Assembly (NCBI GenBank): GCA_964606065.1
Contig: CAZSEX010000035.1
Coordinates: forward strand, 1 to 19,836
Direction of reading: 5' to 3'
DNA from: JAFGHJ01 sp964606065
Lineage (GTDB): Bacteria; Hydrothermota; UBA3072
Length of the DNA stretch: 19,836 nt
The notes beneath the pieces are model-generated. The model did not search any database, was not told the origin of the DNA, and was given only the letters and a program-made list of their open reading frames with translations. The translations under genes and the position numbers were made by a program. The stretch's first letter is position 1. Each line of letters begins with the position of its first letter. Below, piece after piece: positions 5,303-14,436 of this stretch.

Positions 5303-7636
5303 TTATCTTACTATCACGAACTTGAGGGAAACGCTTTCACCTGTAGTATTATCCCGAATATGCGCAATATAAATACCACTCACCGGTCGCTGGTCGGTAT
5401 CCGTGACAAGATATCTTTGACCATCGTACCATTGAGCAATCCCGGAACCGCTTTTGTGTTCTATGGTTGTAACCAGATTTCCCGATTCAGTCAAAATCGT
5501 GATTGTACAATAACCAGGTAAATTAACAAAGGTAAGTTTATTTCCTTCGCCTTCACTGTATCTTCCTATTGTGGCATTATTAATATTTAAAGGATTTGGA
5601 ACAACCCTTACGGAATCGAGATTACTTGCCGGACGAGATGTCAATCTTGCCGCCTGAGTTGTCTGTGTTAAAAACCTTCCGCTCTCAACTCCCTGGTCGC
5701 TAACAGCTGTCAACGCATAATAGTAATCAGCACCCGGGGTAACACCTGCAGAATCACCATATAGCCTTTCCGTCGGACCGATAGAATCGAGAAATTGCCA
5801 ATCGCCGAGGATTATTTCTGCTGCTTTCTCAAATACATGTGCACCTGCTGCTCTGTAGATTTGAAAACCGGCAAGATTTGAGGGAATACCTTCCTTATAA
5901 TCCCAACTCAACCGTATCATATCAGACTTAGAATCAACCGCAAAAAACGAAGGAGGCGCGGGAGAAGCGGGTATATTATAATTCATATTAAAGTTTCTTT
6001 GCGCATTCATCCCGTTGTTGAAAAGAGAATCTTTGCCGGTCGCCACCATTAAATCCTTGGCTATATCATTAAGTGAGGGTACAGGGTCAAGACCAGGATC
6101 TGTATCAAAATAAATATTGAATATCGGGTCTCTTTTCCTCAATTCTTCTACCATTTGAGCCGAATCCAACTCTGATAGCCAGCTGTAAGAAGCAGCCCGA
6201 CCATTATCCCAGGCATCCCCGAGGAGGTATGAAGTCTTCCGGCTTATTGCGCCGCCCACATAAGCATATACATACCTCAGAGTATCCCCGAATCTCATCT
6301 GGTAAGGTCCTATAGAAAAATGACCCTGCTGATCAAACCTGCGATAGTCGGAACTCTCAGGAATATCTGTCATATAGATCCATCCTCTGGATGGGTCCAA
6401 CTCTCCCCATCTATCAAGAGGCTGTTCATAATGGGTCTTCGCGCCGCTTGCTGTAGTATCGTGAACATTATAAACACTATCCATATAATAAGCATCTTGA
6501 AAATTAGGACTTGTTGAGTCAATACCAAATACTCCCATCACCATGTTTTCATAAGATTCTATGTAACCCGCGCTGTCCATTTCGGGGAAATCCCATACAA
6601 TAAAGCTGGGATTCCCCAGTATACTTGTATGCATAGATGGCTGAGCCGGGTCATTACTCGCGGCAATGTTCGCAATAGGATAACTCTGGGGAATATTACA
6701 TGATTTAGGAGCAAACAAAACCGCCGTGCCCGCAAAACGGGCTCCGTCCATAAGAGTCTTTGCTGTACCGGGTTTTTTACCATAACTATCATAACCCGCA
6801 CCTTTCGCTCTAAGCGGAGTAACATAATCAATTCGAAGAGAATCATCATCCTGAGGATAAGAAAGTCTCGTATCCTGGTTTTCTGTTGTTCCCGCCCAGG
6901 TAGCCATTACTTTATTATCCCCGGTTCCGTTTATCATAGCCTCGGTAACTCTTGTAATATAAACATCTTCTAATGTCTGTCCCGGAATTTCGATTTCCGG
7001 ATCCCTATCTACATTACCCGTATTTACAAATGTCCAATCCCATATAATGTAATCATCATGTCCAGGCTGGCTCCAGGCTAACACTCTCTGTTTGACATCC
7101 AAACCCATAGAAAGCCTGACGTTGGATTCAATCATTACATCGGCAGTTCCCAATATTTTCTCAGGTGCCACCTCATCTCCTGACATTGGAAAAGGAGCTT
7201 CCAGATGCATTCCATCCACAATTATCTCCGGTAAATTATATTTCATATACCTTCGTATATAATAACCGTCTTCATCCCGAACTGCAAATTGATAATTCAT
7301 ATTGCTTCGTTTACGAGCGGCGTGTCCGGTAATACAAGCATCCCAGGTGTAGTCGGTGGTATCTGTCCAATTTCTGGCACCGAAAAGCAACCCTGCATCT
7401 TTAAGAAGTCCTCCCGGCCATTCGAAATTATCATTGTAGGTGATATCATCCATGGTAACATAACTGCCCCTAAAGTAATAAACATTACCACAATTCCTTA
7501 CATCTTCACTCATGCAACCATGATCGTATACAAAAGCTTGCAGTTTTCCCACATCGATGGTTTTAAAAAGCTGGGCGTGAGCGGTGTTTACTAAAAATAA
7601 AGTTAGCAGCAATATTAATAATTTCTTTTGTCTCAT
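5303..7636 (-). CDS. Exported FN3-containing protein with T9SS-like C-terminal domain
   Basis: The frame is open to 7684, but the ATG at 7636 has GGAGG nine bases upstream and starts a clean signal peptide (MRQKKLLILLLTLFLVNTAHA). That gives 777 residues and no overlap with the preceding gene. Residues about 30-550 are a large extracellular region I cannot assign. Residues about 557-655 look like a fibronectin type III domain (RLSWDYKEGIPSNLAGFQIY ... YYYALTAVSDQGVESG). The last 100 residues begin VRVVPNPLN and end SLKFVIVR, with TITILTESGNLVTTIEH between; this resembles T9SS/FlgD-like C-terminal sandwiches. The protein lies between a TonB-dependent receptor and a PorV-like barrel, so it may be a surface lipoprotein-like or secreted partner of both. 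Function unknown; SusD-like helices are not apparent. Confidence 0.8.
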   Translation of the reverse strand: MRQKKLLILLLTLFLVNTAHAQLFKTIDVGKLQAFVYDHGCMSEDVRNCGNVYYFRGSYVTMDDITYNDNFEWPGGLLKDAGLLFGARNWTDTTDYTWDACITGHAARKRSNMNYQFAVRDEDGYYIRRYMKYNLPEIIVDGMHLEAPFPMSGDEVAPEKILGTADVMIESNVRLSMGLDVKQRVLAWSQPGHDDYIIWDWTFVNTGNVDRDPEIEIPGQTLEDVYITRVTEAMINGTGDNKVMATWAGTTENQDTRLSYPQDDDSLRIDYVTPLRAKGAGYDSYGKKPGTAKTLMDGARFAGTAVLFAPKSCNIPQSYPIANIAASNDPAQPSMHTSILGNPSFIVWDFPEMDSAGYIESYENMVMGVFGIDSTSPNFQDAYYMDSVYNVHDTTASGAKTHYEQPLDRWGELDPSRGWIYMTDIPESSDYRRFDQQGHFSIGPYQMRFGDTLRYVYAYVGGAISRKTSYLLGDAWDNGRAASYSWLSELDSAQMVEELRKRDPIFNIYFDTDPGLDPVPSLNDIAKDLMVATGKDSLFNNGMNAQRNFNMNYNIPASPAPPSFFAVDSKSDMIRLSWDYKEGIPSNLAGFQIYRAAGAHVFEKAAEIILGDWQFLDSIGPTERLYGDSAGVTPGADYYYALTAVSDQGVESGRFLTQTTQAARLTSRPASNLDSVRVVPNPLNINNATIGRYSEGEGNKLTFVNLPGYCTITILTESGNLVTTIEHKSGSGIAQWYDGQRYLVTDTDQRPVSGIYIAHIRDNTTGESVSLKFVIVR

Positions 7637-7645
7637 TTTCAATAA

Positions 7646-7650
7646 CCTCC
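7646..7650 (-). promoter_or_regulatory. Ribosome binding site deciding the start of the FN3 protein
   Basis: GGAGG on the minus strand, nine bases before the ATG at 7636. It favours this start over the longer frame from 7684, which would overlap the receptor gene and put a charged stretch before the signal peptide. Confidence 0.75.
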
Positions 7651-7661
7651 TCTTCCTCGTA

Positions 7662-10600
7662 CTAAAAAGAAAACCTAATACCAAACTGTATGTATCTCGG
7701 ATTGAGGTACCAAAGGTATTCTCTATCAGGATTATCTATATATGGTTTGTCTTCACTCCTTAAATCTCCAACGTGATCCGGTTCTTCTCCTTCCGCAGGA
7801 CCAGTAACGTAAGGATTTGACGTCCAGGGTTCTTCATTAAAAACTTCAAGGTGAAGAGAAGCCAGATAAGGGTACTGATCTTCTACCGTGCTACTGAAAG
7901 CCTGAGTAGATAAAGTTCCCCAATCAAAAACGTTGTGTACATCAAAGAACAAGCTAATCGGAGCGCCACCAACTACAAAACTCTTTCTTAAACTTATATC
8001 CAAATTACGTTCGTCCTGCCACCGGATATTGTTTCTCAATTCATTTCTCATTTCTTCTCCATAATCGCCCATATACGTATCATACCAGCCTGCTCTCCAG
8101 CTGTACAGAAATGAAAGATCATAACCTCCCAAAAATATTCCCCAACCCCGAGGCGATTTTAATGTAGCCTGAGCTCTAAAAACCGGTCGAGGAACAGGAT
8201 TATCCTCCTCGGGCATTACTCTACCCTCAGTTTGAGCCAATACCAGGTTTTCATAATAAGCCTTTCTTCCGATTTGCCCTGAAGTCTCTACTCTGTAATC
8301 GTAATTCAACCAAAAAGTAAAGAACCTTCCTTGAGCTTTTCTGAACTCGAATTCAAAACCTCTTGTATCACCATAACCGCTATTTTCAACCGTGATATAA
8401 TTAACATCCCCGTAATAATCACTGTAGGTAACGTTAGCATATTCATTATCCATATCCTTATAATAACCGACAACCCTGGCAAGGTAGGTATTGGCTATAC
8501 TGCTCTCAAAACCCACCTCATAAGAAATTGTCCTCTCCATATCTAAAGATGGATTACCCAGGAAAATAACCGGACTTCTATAATCGCCCCAGATAATTTT
8601 ATACCTATATTGGTTAGGCGGTAGAGAGTAAAAATGTCCGTAATTGAAGAACAATTTACTCCTCTCCAATATAGGAAATGAAATCCCGAGACGGGGACTC
8701 AACTTAAAGGCCGCACTTGCATCCCCCATAGGCATCTGAGTCAACAAGGAATCTTTCATGTAAGCGGAATAAAACAACGAATATCTATCTTCACTCGTTG
8801 GCCACTCGGTATTTGGATCCGAGTAATCGAACCTCAAACCAAAATTGGCAAACATTCCTTCGAATTCAATCTTGTCCTGAATATAGCCACCTGAGAGAAT
8901 CGGTAATGCTTTGTGGTTTGTATATATATACTGTTGACCGGACCAGGTCGTTTCCTGTCCTTTATCCGCCCAGGTCCAACCGTCAGTAGCAATCCAATAT
9001 TCACGTAGTCTATCGTATTGAACCGAAAAACCAAACTTTATCTGATTATATCTATCTAACTGTGAAGTCATATCAAAACTGGCGTTATAGCTCCTTGACC
9101 ATGAAGTATTCCAGGTTCCAAGTTGATGAGTAGATCCATAATTCGCGCCACCTACATCCGTAATTACGCCCGCTTCGCAGTCGGGATCCGCAAATCCATA
9201 CGGTATGTTATCAACCGCATATTCTCCTCCACCTATCACCATATTTCCAAACCATCTCACTACTGTATCTCCCATTATGCGATGAGGCACATCATAATAA
9301 AATTTAGCGTCATTAACTGTGCGCAAATACGTGAGTTTCACATCATAAAAAGTATTCTCACTCAAGGCGTGCTGCAGCGTTAGACCAAGCATCCTGGAAG
9401 TAACATCGAACGGAGTTAACGCATTTGCTCTATAGAGATTGCCTATAGACAGCTTATCACTCCCGTGATTTATTCCATTCCACTCCCCGGTGGGATCTAT
9501 TATATCCATTCCACTTCTTAAGTAAGCCTGTCCGTTATATCCGTAGAAAAAATCCGCATTACCCATTTGATACCCTGTCGCCCACGGAGAAAGTGAATTT
9601 ATAATCGAGTAAGCGCCCCTTAAATTAAGCTTAACATTCCCAAAACGCGAGGTCAGCTTTAAACTTGTCATACGTTCCCTATAATAATCCCTGCTATCCG
9701 GAATAGCAAACGCCTCATTATGGTCTCTGTACGAAACATAAAAACTCATATCACCAAGATACCGACCAATAACAGGAATGGGGCCTCCAAAACCCGCGTC
9801 CAGAGTCCAATCCGGCTTATCGCCGTATTTACATGGCCATTCTTCACCCTCTCCTGGTTCCCAGGCGAACTTTTCGTATCTTATTATCGTAGTATCATCC
9901 TCCGTAATTTCATAAATCGGAGCATATGCTGAATCCGGCATAAGTTCATCCCAACCGGGCAAAGAAGTGTCTCCCTCAGTATCAATACGACGCAACCAGA
10001 TAAACATATCACGATATTCCTCAGGAGTGATGATATCGTCCGCCTCCCTCTCCCATCCCCGGAAACTCGGATATGACTTTGCCTTAATTGTATCATAAAA
10101 CGGGCTCCTACGGTTTCCCCATACACTACCAGTACCTTTCCAGCATACACTATCATATTTAATAACCGTATCCAGATACCCAGTAATATTATCTAACGTA
10201 TCATACTGAGGATTCAAATAGCCTGTATCCAGCTTATTCCAGAAAAACACCGCGTTATTGTAATTGTAAGGGTCAAATATTGATTGGCCACTATGCTTTT
10301 GATAACCCGGAGTATACCTGAACTCAAAAGAACCTTCGTATCGATCGGCAGAACCTTCCCTTGTAATCACATTTATAACTCCTGAACGAGCATTTGCATA
10401 TTCCGCGTTAAATCCTCCCTTTAATAAACTTAGCTCTTTTATTTCACTGAGATTGGGCATCAAGATAGGCTCATTTGCCCTCTGGTCTACAAGCAATAAT
10501 CCATCAGCCATCAGTTTAGTCTGATCTATACCACCACCCCTAACACTCCAACCGTCTATTCCTGCTTGTAAGTTGAGATATTGAGTTACGTCTGAGATAA

Positions 10601-11066
10601 GAGGTACCGCCTCTATTTCACTTCTCTCGGCAGAAAAAGAACTACCGGCAAGGTCCATCTTTATAATTTCCCTTTCAGCCTCGACTACTACACCCTCTCC
10701 TACCACTACCGTCGGCTCTAATTTAAAATTAAGAGGGGTCGTATGCCCGGACTCAACCCTAACACCAATCTTCATTAAGTTTTTATAGCCCATCATTCTC
10801 GCCTGAATATTATAAATCCCCGGTTCCAGCCTTATTATGTAATAATAACCATCTGCGTCAGCGGTGGCCCCCCTATTGGTGCTTTCAACTAAAACATTGA
10901 CACCGGGTAGAGGTTCACCTGTTTTAGCATCTACAATAACACCAGCAATCTTACCGGTAACTGCCGCCTCCATACTATGAGTAACAACAAGGAAAATAAC
11001 AAACACAAGTAAGCCATATGAAATCCACTTTACCCACAATTTTCTTCTCCTTACCGTTTTTTTCAT
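7662..11066 (-). CDS. TonB-dependent outer-membrane receptor with carboxypeptidase-like N-terminal domain
   Basis: A 1134-residue outer-membrane receptor. Order: basic N-terminus and signal anchor (about 1-34), carboxypeptidase regulatory-like domain (about 37-117; GKIAGVIVDAKTGEPLPGVN and TADADGYYYI), plug domain (about 135-240; YLNLQAGIDGWSVRGGG and GGFNAEYANARSGVINVIT), then a long beta barrel to the C-terminal Phe (FGIRFSF). Such receptors import large or scarce ligands using TonB energy, and the N-terminal extension is typical of FCB members including SusC types. There is no SusD gene; the downstream partners are an FN3 protein and a PorV-like barrel, a trio I associate with Calditrichota/KSB1-like genomes. 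The ribosome site GGGAGG precedes the ATG. The next start lies 25 bases past its stop, so the three genes are probably one transcript. Ligand unknown. Confidence 0.92.
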   Translation of the reverse strand: MKKTVRRRKLWVKWISYGLLVFVIFLVVTHSMEAAVTGKIAGVIVDAKTGEPLPGVNVLVESTNRGATADADGYYYIIRLEPGIYNIQARMMGYKNLMKIGVRVESGHTTPLNFKLEPTVVVGEGVVVEAEREIIKMDLAGSSFSAERSEIEAVPLISDVTQYLNLQAGIDGWSVRGGGIDQTKLMADGLLLVDQRANEPILMPNLSEIKELSLLKGGFNAEYANARSGVINVITREGSADRYEGSFEFRYTPGYQKHSGQSIFDPYNYNNAVFFWNKLDTGYLNPQYDTLDNITGYLDTVIKYDSVCWKGTGSVWGNRRSPFYDTIKAKSYPSFRGWEREADDIITPEEYRDMFIWLRRIDTEGDTSLPGWDELMPDSAYAPIYEITEDDTTIIRYEKFAWEPGEGEEWPCKYGDKPDWTLDAGFGGPIPVIGRYLGDMSFYVSYRDHNEAFAIPDSRDYYRERMTSLKLTSRFGNVKLNLRGAYSIINSLSPWATGYQMGNADFFYGYNGQAYLRSGMDIIDPTGEWNGINHGSDKLSIGNLYRANALTPFDVTSRMLGLTLQHALSENTFYDVKLTYLRTVNDAKFYYDVPHRIMGDTVVRWFGNMVIGGGEYAVDNIPYGFADPDCEAGVITDVGGANYGSTHQLGTWNTSWSRSYNASFDMTSQLDRYNQIKFGFSVQYDRLREYWIATDGWTWADKGQETTWSGQQYIYTNHKALPILSGGYIQDKIEFEGMFANFGLRFDYSDPNTEWPTSEDRYSLFYSAYMKDSLLTQMPMGDASAAFKLSPRLGISFPILERSKLFFNYGHFYSLPPNQYRYKIIWGDYRSPVIFLGNPSLDMERTISYEVGFESSIANTYLARVVGYYKDMDNEYANVTYSDYYGDVNYITVENSGYGDTRGFEFEFRKAQGRFFTFWLNYDYRVETSGQIGRKAYYENLVLAQTEGRVMPEEDNPVPRPVFRAQATLKSPRGWGIFLGGYDLSFLYSWRAGWYDTYMGDYGEEMRNELRNNIRWQDERNLDISLRKSFVVGGAPISLFFDVHNVFDWGTLSTQAFSSTVEDQYPYLASLHLEVFNEEPWTSNPYVTGPAEGEEPDHVGDLRSEDKPYIDNPDREYLWYLNPRYIQFGIRFSF

Positions 11067-11128
11067 TAAAACCTCCCTTTTTTATATCTTAGAAAATAAG
11101 TTAGACTGGGTAAAACATCGAAGACCAT
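11066..11128 (-). CDS. Possible 20-codon leader ORF coupled to the receptor gene
   Basis: An ATG at 11128 opens a 20-residue frame (MVFDVLPSLTYFLRYKKGRF) whose TAA shares its last base with the receptor ATG (TAATG). The receptor ribosome site lies inside the frame, so reading it could affect initiation. Against it: the nearest purine-rich site (AAGGGG) is only two bases from the ATG, and the excellent AAGGAGG at 11144-11150 is 15 bases away. It may be chance. Confidence 0.22.
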   Translation of the reverse strand: MVFDVLPSLTYFLRYKKGRF

Positions 11129-11413
11129 TTCCCCTTATACAAACCTCCTTAAAATCGTACCTGATGATTCAAACTGCTTAAAACTTCCAATTGAAACCTT
11201 AACCATACAAAAAACATAAAACAAACGAAAATATAGACATCACATGAACTCTACTACGCGCAGGTCTTATAATACCCTCCCTTCTTGCAAGAAGCCAAAT
11301 CAAAAATTCCGACTCTTCACGATATACTCAATTTTACTGATGGATGACATCAAAATTACAACTATTAAAACCGGCTTCAAGGAGCATCTAAGTTAAGCGC
11401 TGCTATAAAATGT

Positions 11414-11442
11414 ATGTTAATAAATTTTAGTATAATTGTCAA
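11414..11442 (-). promoter_or_regulatory. Candidate promoter of the receptor operon
   Basis: Minus strand TTGACA (11442-11437), 17-base spacer, TAACAT (11419-11414, 4/6 match). It implies a leader of about 340 bases before the receptor ATG, long enough for regulation. I see no known riboswitch or strong hairpin in 11067-11413. Confidence 0.4.
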
Positions 11443-11479
11443 GGCGTTTTACCGGAAACTTGGACGCATCTTTTCCAAA

Positions 11480-11734
11480 TTAAGAATTATATTCAACGGG
11501 ACAGACCCGAAGCCGAGTGGCAATTTCCTCGCCAGTTGAGACAGAAGAATATCCCTGTCGAATAGCTATTTCACCGGGCGAGCCGGGGAAATTGACCACG
11601 TCTTTATCGAACAGTAATTCCTCTGATTTTGCGAATGTTCGAGAATAGTTTTTCCCAGCATATAATTTCTCATATACGTTGCAATAACTAACTTTACGCG
11701 TATTGACGTAAAAATTTTGGGGGTAGGCAAACAA
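11480..11734. other. Unexplained patch with internal imperfect repeat in the long gap
   Basis: Within the 819-base gap between the receptor operon and the barrel gene, a relatively G+C-rich patch carries two related minus-strand segments: GGCGAGGAAATTGCCACTCG (11514-11533) and GGTGAAATAGCTATTCG (near 11559-11575). A minus-strand frame of 84 codons crosses it (repeated SPGEIAIRQG and STGEEIATR), but it has no convincing ribosome site and no family I recognise. It could be a dispersed repeat or gene remnant. I see nothing else in the gap beyond the two divergent promoters. Confidence 0.3.
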
Positions 11735-11743
11735 ATTCCAGTA

Positions 11744-11771
11744 TTGACAGAAATTGAACTTCTATTATAAT
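11744..11771 (+). promoter_or_regulatory. Consensus sigma-70 promoter of the barrel gene
   Basis: Perfect TTGACA (11744-11749), 16-base spacer, perfect TATAAT (11766-11771). Transcription would start near 11778, about 108 bases before the ATG at 11886. The block GTATTGACAGAAATTG is shared with the promoter at 3522-3550. Confidence 0.75.
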
Positions 11772-11885
11772 GCCATATAAAAGAAGCTACCGGGAAATGC
11801 TTACCTTATCCGTCAGGATTTATAAAAGACTTCGTACTGCATAATATAAAAAACAAAAAACAAACCAAATTAAAAAGGAATTATC

Positions 11886-12698
11886 ATGAGAAAGAACCTT
11901 TTATCATATTTCAGAATCATCTTGATTTTTGTTCTTGTTTTTTCTGTCTCTGCCAAAGACATCAAAATCATATGCACATATATAGGTCCGGTTACCGATG
12001 TTTATAAGAATGAAGAAAGAAAACTCGATTTGAAAGATAACTCTCTTCTCAAGGGTATTTTTTTCCAATGGGTTAATCCCGACCGCTATCAATGGAACGC
12101 TTTTGTATATCATTCATCCGATATTAATTACAGTACCCTATGGGGAAGCCATTTTATTTTTGATTATTATTTCCTTTCCGGAGAACACGGCAAATTCATA
12201 ACAGGCGCTGGTATAGAATATCTTAAAATAGACATGGATGCGGATAGCAATATAACACCCCTGTCAGATTTCGAACTTCAGAATAACCTGTTTATCCCGT
12301 ATATCCGGTTCGGATACCAGTTTCAATTCAATCACGGTAATTTCAAGATATCCGTTTTACCCTGGACGGGAGTTGAATATCAAGGAGTAAAAGGAGGTTT
12401 AACAATGGTCATGGATCCCCCCGGGCCCGCTCCCGCGACAACGACAAAAGAAGATATCGACAATGATGACTATTTAGGTATAGCAGGGGTAAATCTTAAG
12501 GTTAATATTTTCCATATGTTAGACCTAGAAGCTAAATATAATGGTACATTTAACACTAAGGTTTATTATTCCACCACAACAGCCATGGTAAATTTATTTT
12601 TTACTCGCCAATGGGGCGTATCATACCGGGTTAAATATATGGAACTCGAAAAAGGTTCCGATTTGTATAATATATTCGGAATTGCTTTTGTGTTTTAA
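11886..12698 (+). CDS. Predicted outer-membrane beta-barrel protein, unknown function
   Basis: A 270-residue protein with a signal peptide (about 1-23; hydrophobic stretch IILIFVLVFSVSA). The rest is rich in alternating aromatic strands (SHFIFDYYFLSG, IPYIRFGYQFQF, FNTKVYYSTTTAMVNLFFT) and ends in Phe (IFGIAFVF), all typical of a small barrel with about 10-12 strands. A flexible loop lies at about 176-194 (DPPGPAPATTTKED). The ATG is preceded by AAGGA and a leader from a consensus promoter. It stands alone; downstream lie only a decayed cupin and an acetyltransferase. I do not recognise a family; it could be a small porin or a structural outer-membrane protein. Confidence 0.75.
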   Translation: MRKNLLSYFRIILIFVLVFSVSAKDIKIICTYIGPVTDVYKNEERKLDLKDNSLLKGIFFQWVNPDRYQWNAFVYHSSDINYSTLWGSHFIFDYYFLSGEHGKFITGAGIEYLKIDMDADSNITPLSDFELQNNLFIPYIRFGYQFQFNHGNFKISVLPWTGVEYQGVKGGLTMVMDPPGPAPATTTKEDIDNDDYLGIAGVNLKVNIFHMLDLEAKYNGTFNTKVYYSTTTAMVNLFFTRQWGVSYRVKYMELEKGSDLYNIFGIAFVF

Positions 12699-12846
12699 GA
12701 AATTTGCAATAAAGGAGTTTTTATGAACATTAGAAAAAGTCTAATTAAAGGATACGGCAGATAGTTTTCTCGAATTATTTAAATATTCAAAGGTTGACAA
12801 TTAAATAACCATATGTCAAATACTATTCAAGCGAAAACCAGGACTC

Positions 12847-13035
12847 TTGATTTTCATATCCAAAGAATCCGATCAAACGTTCTATACTATAAAAGGTAAA
12901 ACGCAAATTGAATTCTCCGATAAACTTATAAATTTAAAACAAGGAGATTTTATAATTGCTACGAAAGGGGTAAGAGACCGTCCGGATTGCAAAGATCTTG
13001 TAAAAGCATTACCAATTGAAAAAAAAGAACATTAA
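12847..13035 (+). pseudogene. Cupin-domain gene remnant
   Basis: An open stretch of 62 codons resembles the C-terminal half of a small cupin: FYTIKGKTQIEF, then LINLKQGDFIIATKGVRDRP, ending ALPIEK. In related small cupins I recall, the second motif ends GVEHRP, with the His binding metal; here it reads GVRDRP, so that ligand is lost. The N-terminal metal-binding HxH part is missing and the only start is a TTG without a ribosome site. Upstream, a good ribosome site (AAAGGAG at 12712-12718) and ATG (12723) lead to a stop after 13 codons (12762-12764), followed by further stops, so the region 12699-13035 reads as decayed coding DNA. An alternative is an unrelated short ORF. Confidence 0.5.
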
Positions 13036-13059
13036 CAGAAAATAACACTATAGGAACTT

Positions 13060-13608
13060 ATGAAAAGAAAGAATTTTAAAGAGAAGCAGACCGTAAAGAG
13101 GAAAATCGTTATCAGGAACGAAACAGAAAACGATATCGACGCCATAGCCGAAGTAACGATAGAGGCTTTTAAGACCTTGAAGATAAGTAACCACACGGAA
13201 CAATTCGTCATCGAAGCTCTGCGAGAAGCCGAAGCATTAACTTTATCGCTTGTGGCGGAAATCGATGGACGCGTAATAGGACATATCGCGTTCTCTCCAG
13301 TAACCATTTCAGACGGGACACCCGACTGGTATGGGCTTGGACCTGTCTCGGTACTGCCGGAGTATCAGCGGAAAGGTATCGGTAAAGCCCTTATAAATGA
13401 AGGCCTATCTCGCCTGAAAAGTTCAGGGGCTCGAGGTTGCTGCCTTGTAGGCCATCCGGATTATTACAGAAAATTCGGATTTGAGAATATCTCAGGACTT
13501 ACGTATGAGGGTATACCGCAAGAAGTCTTCTTAGCTCTGTCCTTCGAGGGACATATTTCTCAGGGGACGGTTACTTTTCACGAAAGTTTTAATGCGAATG
13601 GGCATTAA
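13060..13608 (+). CDS. GNAT-family N-acetyltransferase (YhbS-like)
   Basis: A 182-residue cytosolic acetyltransferase using acetyl-CoA. The fold starts near residue 15 (KIVIRNETENDIDAIAEVTI), and the acetyl-CoA loop is visible as VLPEYQRKGIGKALI (98-112), preceded by the strand YGLGPVSV. The C-terminal half (GCCLVGHPDYYRKFGFENIS, then ALSFEGHISQGTVTFHESF) is characteristic of the YhbS-like group. The first dozen residues are lysine-rich and extra to the domain. The start at 13060 has an AGGAAC site six bases upstream; no other start lies before the conserved strand. It begins 24 bases after the cupin remnant. Substrate (small amine or protein N-terminus) unknown. Confidence 0.88.
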   Translation: MKRKNFKEKQTVKRKIVIRNETENDIDAIAEVTIEAFKTLKISNHTEQFVIEALREAEALTLSLVAEIDGRVIGHIAFSPVTISDGTPDWYGLGPVSVLPEYQRKGIGKALINEGLSRLKSSGARGCCLVGHPDYYRKFGFENISGLTYEGIPQEVFLALSFEGHISQGTVTFHESFNANGH

Positions 13609-13656
13609 TAACTCAAACATCTCAAAAGATTATCCAAATGCCAATTAATCTTCCGG

Positions 13657-14325
13657 CTAATCCTTAAAAAGAGTCTTGCCTTTTACCAGCCATGATACAC
13701 CAAAGGCTAAAAGCATAATAGTTTCGAAAATCAGTAATGTTTTATCATTTTCTACTTCTACTCCTACTAATGAACGAACAAGCAATATTACCAATGACAA
13801 TAATATAATAATACCGCAACCTATATAAATGTAATTACGAATCTTTTTGTTTCTTGTTTTAGGAATATCTCTGCTTTTAGTTAAGGTGAAAAGAAATATT
13901 GAGTTAATAGCAAGAAGAATGAAAAATATAACGGAGCATACAGCATGAATCTTATCAGATATAGTTGGACTTATTTGAAATATTCCTAAAGGTTCAGTTG
14001 AAACAAAGCTACAGCGACTGGGAAAAATAACTACGCCGAGAGCCGCAAGCCCACTCATTGCAGTAACGATATTATCGATTTTCTCATATCCTTTATACGT
14101 CATAAGAAACAAGGATACACCAATCAATATACCGACAAAAATATCTCTCATATTCGTATGGTAGTAAGAACTAATAGATGAACAAATAGGTATGCCTGAA
14201 ATTAAGAGTCCTCCAAAGACACAGATAAACGGCAAAAGCATACCGAGTATCCCAATTAATCTACGAAGAGAAATATATGAGATGATAACGCTTTTATTTC
14301 TACTTCTAAACACGATAACCTTCAA
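13657..14325 (-). CDS. Multipass membrane protein, possibly DUF998-like
   Basis: A protein of 222 residues (218 from the second start) with about six hydrophobic segments near residues 24-46, 60-77, 84-103, 126-150, 165-186 and 199-214. The stretch SSISSYYHTNMRDIFVGILI followed by YKGYEKIDN and AALGVVIFPSRC recalls an uncharacterised bacterial membrane family; I cannot name it with certainty. No enzymatic motif is clear, though the H, D and R residues near the membrane ends could be functional. An upstream in-frame TAA restricts the start to TTG at 14325, which has AGGA directly abutting it, or GTG at 14313, which has AAGG five bases upstream; GTG is the better-placed start. It converges on the GNAT gene, with 48 bases between stops and no clear terminator. 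Confidence 0.7.
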   Translation of the reverse strand: MKVIVFRSRNKSVIISYISLRRLIGILGMLLPFICVFGGLLISGIPICSSISSYYHTNMRDIFVGILIGVSLFLMTYKGYEKIDNIVTAMSGLAALGVVIFPSRCSFVSTEPLGIFQISPTISDKIHAVCSVIFFILLAINSIFLFTLTKSRDIPKTRNKKIRNYIYIGCGIIILLSLVILLVRSLVGVEVENDKTLLIFETIMLLAFGVSWLVKGKTLFKD

Positions 14326-14436
14326 TCCTTAAAGTCTTTCTGTCTGAACGCATTTTCTACCTCTTTTTTTTTACTATAATTAAAAAAAACTCAAAAAACC
14401 AAGATTTTCCATCAGAGTTATGGTCCAAATCCTGTC

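Noticed and set aside
12794..12819. TTGACA ... TGTCAA inverted pair, possible promoter or operator
   Set aside because: No acceptable -10 box follows at 15-19 bases and the DNA downstream is a decayed gene; six-base arms can arise by chance.
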